This document shows, piece after piece, positions 52,780 through 64,000 of a stretch of DNA of 64,000 nt. This DNA comes from Phoronis australis. Its lineage: Eukaryota; Phoronida; Phoronidae. The notes beneath the pieces are model-generated. The model saw only the letters and a program-made list of their open reading frames with translations. It had not been told where the DNA came from and did not search any database. The stretch is taken from NCBI GenBank assembly GCA_002633005.1, contig NMRA01000041.1, positions 937,294 to 1,001,293 on the forward strand, given 5' to 3'. Numbering within the stretch: the stretch's first letter is position 1; each line of letters begins with the position of its first letter. The position numbers and the translations under genes were made by a program.

Positions 52780-55700
52780 ATGAATGAAACCACCGACAAA
52801 CACCAATCATTTGTTGATATCCTACCATGGGATGACATACTTGTCAAAGCAATACTACCCCATCTCTCAATACAGTCGCTGTTTTTACTCAGAGGAGTCA
52901 ACAGACAATGCAAGTCATTAGTGGACCACTATTTTCAGCAAAACAACAAACTGGACCTTATCGCTGTATCTGAGAAGTTCAATGCCATGGCATTCAACGT
53001 GGCCATAAGACATGCCCAGAAAATTCAAGTTGCTTTGCTACGCAATGCCAAAAACTGGTTGACAAATGATCTTCTAAGGTCACTGATTTTCAACAGTCGA
53101 AAATTGAGTGTCTTGGACCTTACCAACTGCTCTGATTTGAGCTCTGATGTACTTCAGGCATTGGGTGCCTCCTGTCCTAAGTTGAGGAAGTTGATACTGT
53201 CAGACTGTCACTGGTTGGATTTAGATGGTGTTACAGCGGTGGCGCTAGGTTGCCCTGACCTAGAACACGTCAACTTTTGTGGCTGTTGGAACCTAGAGGA
53301 TGAAGCCGTGCAGACATTAGTTATGGGCTGCTCTAGGTAAGTTGTTTAGTTTAAGGAAGTGTTTAAACAGCCACTAAGGCCAGTGATCACCAGAATGGAC
53401 TTGAGCATTTACGAAAACAGCGTACTATCCTTCAAGTAATTTTTCCAATTTCACAATTTATGTGATCGGTCAGTTTTCAAGTCAAGTCTCAAATAATGTG
53501 ATGGTCACGGGCATTTCGCTAAGCAACAATTTGCTTAGGCCAGTGGTGTATTAGTTGGAGTGACAATGTCGTAGTTGAAGACTTGTCTCTTAAATATGGG
53601 ATTCACTCAAAAGTGACTGAAAATGTGAAGTTAATTTTTCTTAGGAGTACTTCACTGTGTTTGATGAGGGAACTTGGAGTTTCCTTCTCTTTTTAGAGAG
53701 TGGACACAAAAAAGCTCCTATTTCCTGATTCTTGTCAGCCACAACATATGTATTATCATTATAATTGATATTGCCACTGCTGACTGGTCTGAATTCAACT
53801 AAGGTGCTATAGAATTAACATGTTACTACCTGAACGAAATGACAGATCTTGAGATAGAGTTCAATAAATGTCACCTCTTACGAAGTAAATTGTTAGTTTA
53901 CCTGTTGTCTTATTTGTAATGAGAAACCCTAGGCAACAAACTCGTAGATTGACATTTGTCACTGACAATCAAGTTGGTCCAATTTTCATTATGCATTCCA
54001 ATGAACTTTAAACAGTGTAAGTCATCATGAAGTTTATCTCAAGATTTTTATTTCTTTTTCAGAATTGTTTACATGTCCCTTTCACGAATCTACAACTTGA
54101 CGGATTGTTCACTGACTTGTATTGCTAAACACTGTAATAGTCTTGAACACTTGAACATTCAGGGATGTTGGAGGGTCACAAACGATGGAGTTAAGTATGT
54201 TCACATGTCTGGGTTTTCTGCAAAAATATGTTTGACTGTAAAATATTCCACTTTTTACATTATATATCCTGTGCAAAGGAAACGAAAATCACGTTGGATG
54301 GACCTCACTGTGCCATGAAGACTTCGTCCCCTGTTAGAATAAGACACCGTTACATCTAGTAGTTACTATTAAGTTCTTTTTCAAATTTTCTCTGAAGCAA
54401 GAGGTGGTAACGAATCTGTAACCCCAGTCGCGTATCAGACACCAAACCGTGAGTACACATCTCCAGAACCAAATCCCTAAACTCCATACAAGGTGACCAA
54501 GCTCCATACACAGTTACCAAACTCCAGTTTTGGGAACCAGTCCAGGTGAGGAATCTGGTCTTTGGAACTGGAGTTTGATCTCCGGCGGGGTATGGAGCAT
54601 TTTTGGCATGTGTTTGGAGTTTACAGGTGCAGGTGACTGATGGTCCAGAACTGGGATTTATAGGGTCATTGTTGGAATTTAGGAGCGCAACCATGGAATT
54701 ATTTCCTATGAAAGACTTCTGGACTGTTTTCACAGCTCCAAAAGTTGAAGAAGACCCACATATTTTGGAAAGTGTGTTCACTGGATCACAGTGTTTGAAA
54801 GGGAAAGCTCAGGTCATGTCAATACTTCTGATATATAGTGGTGCTATTTGATTTTGCTCAATGGTTATTACCATCATGAGGTCATGGGCTCAATTCTCTG
54901 TCTTGAGCTATTGCTGCCATTAGAGGAGACAGTGTGGCGTAGTGCGATAAGTGCCTGTTTGATTGTCAAGATCATGTATTCGAGTCCTTCTGGGGCTCAC
55001 TGCTAGACCCTTGAGCAAGTTCTCCAGCTCGTCAGCTCGGTTTTGAGTATATATTAGATAAAGCATAAAAAAGGTTCCAGATGATCAGTGCAATAGGCCT
55101 ATCGGAGCATGTACCTGACAACTTACAATTTTTATTTTTTATTGCTGTCGTTGCATAGCATCTTCTCTATCCTTAGTCAAAGCACGCATTCCTCACAGAT
55201 TGGAATCAAGTGTAAAAAAATCAAGCCTAAGATTTTAATTTAAATAAAACTCATGAAAAGCATGATAGGTTTATTAACTGTGACCCACTGAGCTGAGTGT
55301 TGTAGACCTCAAGCTTCCACTTGCGGCAAAAAATATTCACTCGTGGAACACAAACTGTGAATTCAATCCCACAATTCAACACTCCAACCTCGCCAACCAA
55401 TCACTTCAGTGGTGGCCATTTTGCAAAGATGTGCGACCGAGCTCACTTACTTGCAAAACACTTGCTTTTCAACATGACATGGGAATAGCCTTTACGCACC
55501 TTGCTACACCACGACTAGGCTAGGCGAGGTGCTTTTCTCGTAGGACATCAAAGGAATTCTGGCAGCAGCCAGATATGCCATAGCCAAGCAGCAAGTCAAG
55601 CCAAGTCATAGACACCTGCCCAAGCTAACTGAGCTGTGTTGATCTTTGTTAGAAAGCAGTGTCCTGTAATTATGACTACCAGATTAGGTTTATAAACTCA

Positions 55701-56610
55701 CAAAGGCTATGGCAAGGCACTGTCTGCAGGGGATCAGGACAAGTGGGGTGTGATTTGTGGAGTCAGCGCCATACTTGTGTGATTTTGCCAGGTCTTGTGA
55801 GACCTTGCTGTTTTGCAAGACACTACGTCTACATAATGCTCTTTTGGTTTTAAAGTTTTTTTTACCAGTTACGAGGCACATCGACATCATCAGAAATGCA
55901 TTAAAGTTAAAGTCAAGTTTTGATTTTGTTGACTAAACCTGTCAAAATTAGCGTCTTTTTGACATTTATTTGCTAGATGGTAATTGTTTTCTAATATGGT
56001 GTCGAAATGTTTAAAATGTATTTTCTAGGTTTGAGTTAACTTGCTTAGATACTTTGCGCATCAGTTAGTGAGTAGGTTCTAAGCATTTTGGCATAATGAG
56101 AATCTGTAAAAACCTGTTGTAGTTGAGAATTCTAACAGTTGTAGTTACTGTTTAGCATTTAGTATTGATCACAGCACTTGTGTTTTCTTTTGGACAAAAG
56201 TACCATGTTTGGTTTGGGTCTGTTTTCTTTTTTGAAAATTGATGCGGTATTTCTTTATTTGACCATATTTGTCAAAAAGAAAGTCATATGAAATCAGTCA
56301 GGATCTTTTTTTGCGCAGCGCCACCTGGTGCCTGCTTTTATGTGCTGTTTTCTAAAAGAGATGGGTGTCGACCAGAACCAATTCTTTTGTTTTTTTACCT
56401 TAGCCTAGCTCACTGTCATTTTGTTCTTGTAGATATTTGGCTGAGTACTGTAAGAAACTAAAAGGGCTCCAAGCAAAGGACTGCCGAGATATAACTGAGG
56501 AAAGTCTATCAGTGCTGCGAAGAGAAAACATCAAAGTTGACAAACCTTGCCCACCAAGGCTTAGGTGCTTTCAGCTCCCTCTGTCAGACAGGCTATACGT
56601 TCAGATATGA
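52780..56610 (+). CDS. FBXL15: F-box and leucine-rich repeat protein 15 (FBXL15-like)
   Basis: Three coding exons, 52780-53336, 54063-54194 and 56433-56610, with phase-2 introns, give 867 nt and 288 residues, close to the roughly 300 of vertebrate FBXL15. The product is a substrate receptor of an SCF (Skp1-Cul1-F-box) ubiquitin ligase; the mammalian protein targets the BMP regulator SMURF1 and the fly relative (jetlag) acts on clock proteins. The F-box lies at about residues 9-50 (FVDILPWDDILVKAILPHLS, then LLRGVNRQCKSLV). About six Cys-containing LRRs follow (LSVLDLTNCSDLSSDVLQAL, LRKLILSDCHWLD, LEHVNFCGCWNLEDEAV, YNLTDCSLTCIAKHC, LEHLNIQGCWRVTNDGV, LKGLQAKDCRDITEESL). The ATG at 52780 (AAAATGAAT) is 15 nt after a splice acceptor. 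An ATTAAA at 56744-56749 may be the poly-A signal. Confidence 0.87.
54921..55100 (+). mobile_element. tRNA-derived SINE, copy 2
   Basis: Same element as 27641-27820: A box GTGGCGTAGTGCGATAAGTG at 54933-54952, B box TATTCGAGTCC near 54977-54987, then TCAGCTCGGTTTTGAG and GTTCCAGATGATCAGTGCAA. It sits in FBXL15 intron 2, in sense direction. Confidence 0.7.
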
Positions 56611-57104
56611 TAAGCGATGTCTTTGTCTGGTGATATTTCAGAAGAGCTTCATACTTACTTATTGATGATGTGTTGTGTATGAGAGGTACATGTTATAGTG
56701 ACATGTCTGTTGCTGAACTCAGATATTTCGTTGCATACTTAAATTAAATAGCTAGGATGTTTCGATTGTTGGCAAACTGGCTTGTTTTTGGAATTTCCGT
56801 TGTCATTTGTTGTAGTCAAGGAAAAGTGAATGTAGTGAACTCTGTGATTGTCAGTTTGTCTTCTTGATAATTAACTCCAGTATTCCCACCAGTTTAGTGA
56901 ACAATGTGGCTGACAAGTGAAATTTTCATTGCACAGAATTTTGCAAAAACTTAGCTTTCCCCAATTTCTAATTGCTGGTTTATGACCATTGGTAATTGGC
57001 CCATTTTTTTGTATATCCAGCTGAATTGATGAAGCACAATCCTCACTCTGGACTACCTTCTAGTTTTAGGTTATGGAAGTTTGTACATGTCTTGTCCAAT
57101 TTTC

Positions 57105-57960
57105 TAATTTCAAAACCTAACCACGTGTACTTTCCACAAACTATTCAAATGTGCTATTCAAAAACTTTCCAAAATTAATTTAAATAATTCCATCATTGCC
57201 CTCAGTGTTTACAACCATATTTATGATGGACAATTCTGGGCTTGATTTCAAAAGTTAATCTGCAGAGAATGATAACGTCAGCTGAAGCTGGGTGATTTCT
57301 TTGAAGATAGCTGTGGATTTTAAGGATAATAAAGTGGTCGAGTTGCCTAAAGTCAACTGGTGACGGTGTAAGCATAGTATTCTTTTCTTGTCTCTCCCGT
57401 TGTCGCCATAAAAGATATTGCCAATAAAAATTGTATCGTGTGGTTCACGACCAAGCCAAGAATTGTACGATGATGACACTTGGCTTACCTCAAAATCCAA
57501 CTGCTGCTTGATGATTTGGCAACTGGTTTAATTATGTTGCACACCCAGCAGAATTAATGAGGGGCATATAATTGCAACATTAAACAAACATTTTAGGTTG
57601 TAAAAGTCCCATTTCTTGTCCAATTGCGTGCTTTTTACAAAATATTCAAATGTGCTATTTATCGGTATAAACTTTCAAAACGAAAATTTAAAAATGTAAT
57701 TGTTGTCACCAGCAATGTGTTTATGATAGGTCTGATTAGAGAATGATAACATCAGCTCCTGATCCGATTTAAATATCTACAACAGCATGGTGTCTTTTAT
57801 CTAAACCACCAGATTCTGTGGTGTGCAAACCCGTCGAGTTGCCCAATCTTGACCGATTCGAAGTGTCAATGCAGGATTCTTTTTATGACAGTTTGCTGGT
57901 TCAAATTGTATCCTACTTTGATGCACTGGCGACCAACAGACAATATTTTGAAGAAAAAAA
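57105..57960 (+). repeat. Diverged tandem duplication, two units of about 450 bp
   Basis: Unit 1 (57105-57550) and unit 2 (57590-57960) share ACTATTCAAATGTGCTATT, AGAGAATGATAACRTCAGCT, GTCGAGTTGCC, AGTATTCTTTT-like and AAATTGTATC in the same order. Old duplication downstream of FBXL15. Confidence 0.6.
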
Positions 57961-60829
57961 TATGGGTATTCACAATCATGTTAGAAACTCTTGAAAAATG
58001 AAAAAATCAATTTTGGCAAATATTTTTGTCCAAAACTGGTGTGATTTTTGTCGTATTTGGTTATGATACATGCATGCTTATTAAAGTGAAATTTTACTGC
58101 AATTGTTCAATGATGTATGTGTTTGTGACATGTGAACTCAAATTACTTCTCAGCCATGCAGAAACCCTTGTATATTCAGCATCTGATGCAGCGGTGTGCT
58201 TTGAAGAAACACCATCGAGACCTATACAAGTTTCTTTGTCTTGGCATGTGATTACCAGATAAGTTGATGTTTAGATCTCAAGTGACAATTAATGGTATAA
58301 GCTTAGAGGAATTACGCCATATGTCTCTGTGACATACGATACCTTGATTGCCAAGGATTGAATTTCTTGAATAAAATTTAAATTACTGATAGTAGTTGGC
58401 TGTATATCTTATTGCGTGCACGAAGCAAACCCAATTGTTTGTAATCACGTGATTGAGTTTTTCTGAAATTGATTGAGATCACTGATTTTTTCCATAGCAT
58501 CATTTTCACTTAAAACTTGCAAATTTTATTTTTCATTCTGTTAAGTGTATCTACAAAGTGTGTTTGGGGTTTTCTTTTAAGGCTTTTTAGCCCGATATAC
58601 TGGCTGTCAAAAACCAACACTATGTTTTTTCTTGATTTTTTACAGCGGAAGTCTAGGGCTAAAGGGCCTTAGAAGAAATTCCCAGACACAATTTTTAGCT
58701 ATTAGTATAAAGAAAACAAATTTGCACGCTTCTTTAAAATAAATGTTTGTGGAAATTATGTCAATCTTATCCTTGAAAAATCACAGTTTCTTAAAAAAAC
58801 ACAGTTGCATGATTTCGATTATGTGTTATTTTTGTGCCCATTAAAGTACATTCCAAGAGCAGGTTGTGTTATGTAGAAAGAGGAAACTGGTGAAAATACA
58901 AGATCATGCGTGACTTGGTGTTCATGCATTACAATGAAAGCACCTGACCACTGACACTATCTTTTCCTGCCCTGAATGCATACGGCAGCACAGGTTTTCA
59001 AGTTTACTGTAAAGTCAGCAGGAGTCAGTCCACAGCTGGAGATTAAGCTACAAGTATTTTAGTGGATACAATAATTTTTCCATTAAATTTTTATTGTGGA
59101 AGAGAAGTGTAGTAATTTTATTTTGTGATATGTTTTGAATGTGACTAATAATATTCTTCATCTCATGTAACAGACCTATGGCTCTCATTACAAATGTATT
59201 TTGCACAGAGAGTACAGAATATTTAAGCTGAAATGAATTCCTTTCAAATAACTCATTTACAGGTGGCTCAGCATTAATCAAATATCAACTTTCTAAAAGT
59301 CTCAAGCCATGAGTCTGATTCCACCTTTCCTCTATTACAACACCACCATATCCTCTCTCTATCAACACTGCTAAACCTTACCTAACTTGGAATACAAACT
59401 TCTGTTAATGAATGACTGATACCGAACTACATTTTACTAAATAAAGAATGCGCCGGGTAGTCTTAATCTTGCAACGGCTACTCTGTTCTCTTAATATAAG
59501 TATTTTTCAATAACAACTTAATTATTGTAAATTATAAAACTTTAATGTACTGTTTCTCTTATCTTTTTGTCAAGGTCACCACTGTTCAATAAAGCCACTT
59601 AAAAATGTGGCAAAGACTCGCCTCAACCGACACCACACGCAAATAACAATAGTCCAATATTGACAGCCCAGCAAGGCTAAGTTGCTCAATCATTTCATAA
59701 TTGCATAGCAAAGCAGTTACACAAAATGATAATCATTGTATTTAACAAGTCTTTGTAGTATGGTGTACCCTAATTGTCACTCTAGAGCTCTCCTCTCACC
59801 AGTTGCAGCGTTTGAGACATGCTCTGACCAAGCCTGATTAAAATTTTCCTGTACGATTTCAATCAATGTCTTCATGAGACAACTCCTATCCTAACATTTG
59901 GGGTTTTGTTACCCCCAACGCCTAAGCGATTCTAAGTGGCATCCAAATCTCTCTGATGCTCGTGGCTTAGCCGCGAAGCTGAAGAAATGATATTGCTAAT
60001 TTCTCTTATAATCCCGCCATAGATGTTAAAAATGCAATTCTATTTACTTTTCAACATGTTGGTCCTTTGCTTTATTTATATTGCTCATTTTTTACTTTGA
60101 AACTCGTACGCTAAACAGGCGTGTTGGATTACCGACCGCAGTTATCTCATCCAACACTTTCAGCCAAAATGAAGCTCATGAATAGCTCACTTAGTTCAGT
60201 CAGTGACGGCGCCATCGAGCCTTTGGTGTGAGTGTTGGGGACTTCGCTGAATACCCTGTGGTAAACAGTGCACGCTTTCTCGTCCACGCGGTGTAAATCC
60301 TGTTTTAGCGTACGATTTGCCAAATGGTGTCAGGATGAAAACCCAAAAATCTCATACCTATATAGCAGAATTGGCAATAATCAAATATATTTAACCACAT
60401 CTGCACAGTGTTGTCAGAGTGACCATGTGGTTTTTAGCACAAAAACAGCTTTTGTCTGTCAGCTAGTAAGTGTTTTCTGTAACTTTTTCCCGTACCGGGG
60501 GTCAACTTAATACCCAAATAATTGTACTCTCTCTGAATTAAGTCGTTTGTACCGTTTCACCAAATAATTGCCACTTATCGTTATTTTTCAAGTATCCCCT
60601 ATTCACATGAATCTTTCATTCATTGCATCATAGATACTCTATAGTCTATGATTGCATATTATTCTTCTAGTTTGGCGATTGGTCTTTACAATTGGGGTTT
60701 CTTCAATTAGAACCAAGTCATGTGCAATCCGACAGCAATAAATTTACGGGATATGCCAGCCCTGTATATTTTGTGAATCATTTTCTAAATCGCAAACAGG
60801 AGTTGTCGAACCCATCCGTAGGCCCTACA

Positions 60830-61000
60830 CAGTGGCGGATTTAGAGAGTGGCCAAGGGGGCCATGGCCCTCCTAAAATTCTCCCCGGCAGATTCAGTTGG
60901 CAGTTCGGGGAGTGCGATAATGTCTGAAGGGCAAAATCCTGGCTAATACACTGCCTTGCCCCCCCNNNGCTCAAAATCCTCAGTGGATCCGCCCCAGCTG
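60830..61000. mobile_element. GGCGGAT-type MITE, copy 1, with CTACA target duplication
   Basis: Begins CAGTGGCGGATTTAGAG and ends GGATCCGCCCCAGCTG, so the ends are imperfect inverted repeats, with CTACA at 60825-60829 and again at 61001-61005. It contains the assembly gap NNN at 60966-60968 in a C-rich run. Shares internal blocks (GGCCCTCCTAAA-like, AAATCCTGGCTAATAC) with the copy at 62271. Confidence 0.7.
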
Positions 61001-61059
61001 CTACACTGAAAGAAATTGATTATATAGCCGTCCCTATTCAGTCCACATTAGGCATATCT

Positions 61060-61380
61060 AACTAAAGTCCAGTCCACGCACAGCCTAACCTAGAACAACG
61101 TGCACTCTAGTTCAACTTACCCCACTTTTGAGTGGAGCATCCTCACCCGCCCACATAACATGTGATAACTCAGTTGCTAAAGCGGAAGTTGTCACTCTGT
61201 GCCTGACAATGAGCACTCTAATGCCAATACGGCGCGTAAGAGAAAATTGAAAACCTGTCTGTAGGTAACCGCAGCTGGTAATTACTTCCGCCCTACCCCA
61301 TTTTTGCGACCACACGGCGATTACAAGGGCCGAGTCCAAGTTTCCCTGGCAACTAGTTACCCCACCTCGATAATGTGAAG
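61060..61380 (-). repeat. Dispersed repeat, copy 2 (about 300 bp)
   Basis: Inverse copy of 47836-48140. On the minus strand it reads GAGGTGGGGTAACT, ATGGGGTAGGGCGGAAGTAA, TTACGCGCC, GGATGCTCCAC and GTTGTTCTAGG in the same order. Likely a decayed transposon fragment; its ends were not resolved. Confidence 0.6.
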
Positions 61381-62270
61381 TAAGTTGTCGCTAGTGTGGT
61401 ATTCCAAAACATAATCGAGACTTCTTAGTCTAAATTAAACAAAAACACTCGGACATTTAACAACACCCATTTTTCAATATTCTCATACAATGTACAACAA
61501 GTCATGAGGTTTATGAACTTTCGAAGAACTAACTGGTTCCATAACCATTACAGGCTGAAAGTAGAGTGTCTGAGACCCTTGAATACGGATCGGGGACTCT
61601 CAACGAGTGGTACTGGAATTAGGCCAACTGAAAAAATTAAGCATTTGATCACAAGTATTTTGTAATCTAAGGTTAGAATGCGGATCAACAAAATTTGACG
61701 GCAGTCTGCACGGGGTTGATTCTAATGAGGCTCGCACGTGGAAATCTTTATAAAACGGCCCTGTTACGGGGAGGAACGCTGTGGATATGCTGGTGCAAAC
61801 CCTGTCCAGACCATCCCTGTGACCACCCGTCCCTACGGGTGCCCGTGACAGCAAACGGCGCCTGAACTCCAAGGCTGGCGTTGTCTGTATAATTATAAGC
61901 AACTGTTTCAACGACACACGGGCAAGGCTCTTGTTGTGGCCATATTGATACCAGCCCTGAACAGTAAAACGCTAAAAGAGAGAAGCCATCGACACAAAGA
62001 ACAGATAAAAAGATCGGGTTCAAACGATGTAACAAAATTTTCAAAAATCCAATTAACTTGTAAAAATACGTCGCAGTTATCAAAACTTCACATTGGACAA
62101 GTAGTATTCCATTTCGAAAAAAAACAAGACCGTTCTGTAAGAGATCAAACATGAAGTAATGAAGAAATGATAAAAATAGGGCCAAATATGCTGTCTAAAG
62201 CCTCCATTATATGTACTACTTTTACATCTGTACCTAACTATCTGCGTTACCGTACATAATTAATTATACA

Positions 62271-62369
62271 CAGGGGCGGATCCAGGATTTTTAGTTAGAG
62301 GGGCATAGTATTAGCCAGGATTTTGCCGTCAGACATGGCCCCCTTGGCCCCCTTGTAAATCCACCACCG
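62271..62369. mobile_element. GGCGGAT-type MITE, copy 2 (short), with ATACA target duplication
   Basis: Starts CAGGGGCGGATCCAGG and ends GTAAATCCACCACCG, the imperfect inverse. ATACA flanks it on both sides (62266-62270 and 62370-62374). It shares TAGCCAGGATTTTGCC with the inverse of copy 1, so the two belong to one family with an internal deletion here. Confidence 0.68.
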
Positions 62370-63479
62370 ATACACCCGGTATTAATGCAAATTTGCATCG
62401 CGTTCGTGTGTTCTCTCAAACTTTCGACGGAAGCGACATAGGCACCGTTTGCAAGAAGGCTATTCTATTGTCCTGGCCTTGAACTGCCAGGGGTTGCCCC
62501 GGACTGTCCCGGCTATACCACACTGGATTATTCCTGGAACTGTCTAGCAAAAAAGTGATTAAGAAAAACTGATGGACTTGTGACAGAACACAGGCGGAGA
62601 CAAAGAATTGTACAATGACAGATCAGTGCTTAACTCAATAGCGAGTGAAGACGCAATAACATTTATATTTCAACAACGCTAGTTTTGAAGTTAACTAGCA
62701 GCAACAATAAACGTGTATAATCCCAATTGATTGAAGGCATTCGAAAACAAAACATTTTTTGATAATTGTTCGAAAATAAGTGGTTTCAATAACTGATCGA
62801 GTTTTCTCCGGCGTCGCCCCCCACAAACGATTTTCTGGTCAAGAAAGGTATCCAGCACTAATGGAGTCAGATCTTTGCACGTTTTGTAAATAGAGACAAA
62901 AAACACGCTTCTCTTGTACGAAAAAATTGTGTCCCAGGTCGTGAGGGGGGGGGGATGCTTTTTACCGGGTGCATGACCTAGCCAAGTCTACCGACGTGCT
63001 AGCGGCCTCACTCTAAAATTGCGAAGAGAAAATGGCGCATCATTGTCTGTGACGGGTTGGCCGACGAGACCGTTTTCAGCTAGACAGCAATGTGCCAAAT
63101 TCGATGTTTTTTAGCCACTCGAAACAGGTCGAAAATACGGGTGTAACAATTCAATTGTTTTAGCACTAAAAACACCGTCGGTATGCCCTAGAATGAGTAT
63201 TAGGACAAACTACATGGTCATTTCAATTATTATCATTAGTTAGCCTCCGATCGAGTACGTTGGGAATTTTTCATTTTTCCATCCCGGCCCGGCCTCACCA
63301 GTCTGAGTCATTTCTTAATGTAGTTGTATTATCTCTTCAATAAAACTTGAGTTCATGTTGTATCGTGATCATATTTTTAACAGACAAGTTTTTACATGGA
63401 GTCCCCATCAATAGCCTTCTGTAAATTACATAACGTACTGTCTGTACGTTGATCAACTGATCCCAGACGGCTGTATCAA

Positions 63480-63487
63480 TGACGTCA
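63480..63487 (+). promoter_or_regulatory. Full CRE palindrome TGACGTCA upstream of FOXK
   Basis: A perfect CREB/ATF half-site pair 143 nt before the FOXK start codon, within the likely promoter or 5' UTR. Identification rests on the 8-bp match and position only. Confidence 0.4.
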
Positions 63488-63555
63488 ATTTGTCCTCACT
63501 CAGTGCGAGCTCACCATAGTTTGTAATGTTGACCACGTGTATTTTTCTTAACTAG

Positions 63556-63987
<432 letters not shown>

Positions 63988-64000
63988 TAAGTATTTTTGC

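Noticed and set aside
54356-54851. Open frames on both strands in FBXL15 intron 2
   Set aside because: The region has inverted blocks (CAAACTCCAGTT at 54518 and AACTGGAGTTTG at 54566) and repeated ACTCCATACA; it reads as repeat DNA, not exon.
61600-62185. Minus-strand open frames of 105 and 145 codons in the FBXL15-FOXK spacer
   Set aside because: No recognisable domain, no splice context and no match to a neighbouring gene; likely chance.

Overview
The window is animal genomic DNA: long multi-exon genes with GT-AG introns, EGF and laminin-G modules, an F-box/LRR gene, a forkhead-K gene and many short non-autonomous repeats. It is AT-rich, compact for an animal genome, and carries a few N bases (22834, 38961, 60966-60968). 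This fits an invertebrate, perhaps a deuterostome such as a hemichordate; the species cannot be fixed from sequence alone.

The minus strand from about 50.0 kb to the left edge is one gene, which I identify as an eyes shut (EYS/spacemaker) orthologue. I traced 39 coding exons by hand (11,141 nt, 3,713 codons plus 2 nt). Every splice junction keeps frame and the gene runs off the left edge. Order of domains: signal peptide and EYS-specific N-terminal domain (49.9-49.2 kb), about 50 EGF repeats (49.4-12.2 kb), a Ser/Thr-rich mucin-like region in two giant exons (12.3-8.0 kb), then EGF, LamG1, EGF, LamG2 and the start of another EGF (6.8-0.3 kb). The remaining C-terminal modules lie outside the window.

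Inside one 11.5-kb intron of this gene (17406-28948) sits a separate plus-strand gene (23262-27363). It has six exons, all joined in phase 1, encoding cysteine-rich EB-module-like units and ending in a short hydrophobic tail typical of a GPI-anchored or tail-anchored surface protein. I do not recognise it as a named gene; it is the most novel item here. Its signal-peptide exon is uncertain (candidate at 19628-19670).

Head-to-head with EYS, across 2.9 kb, is a three-coding-exon FBXL15-like gene (52780-56610, plus strand, 288 aa). After a 7-kb gene-free interval, the first coding exon of a FOXK gene (FHA domain) starts at 63631 and runs off the right edge.

Introns and spacers hold much repeat structure: MITEs with terminal inverted repeats and target duplications (44099-44391, 60830-61000, 62271-62369), paired copies of other short elements (2473/46087; 47836/61060), two tRNA-derived SINEs, several minisatellites, a cluster of CTCF-core-like motifs embedded in a local repeat (15.2-16.4 kb), a perfect 34-bp palindrome (44721-44754), and a probable assembly-level duplication around an N (37919/38962).
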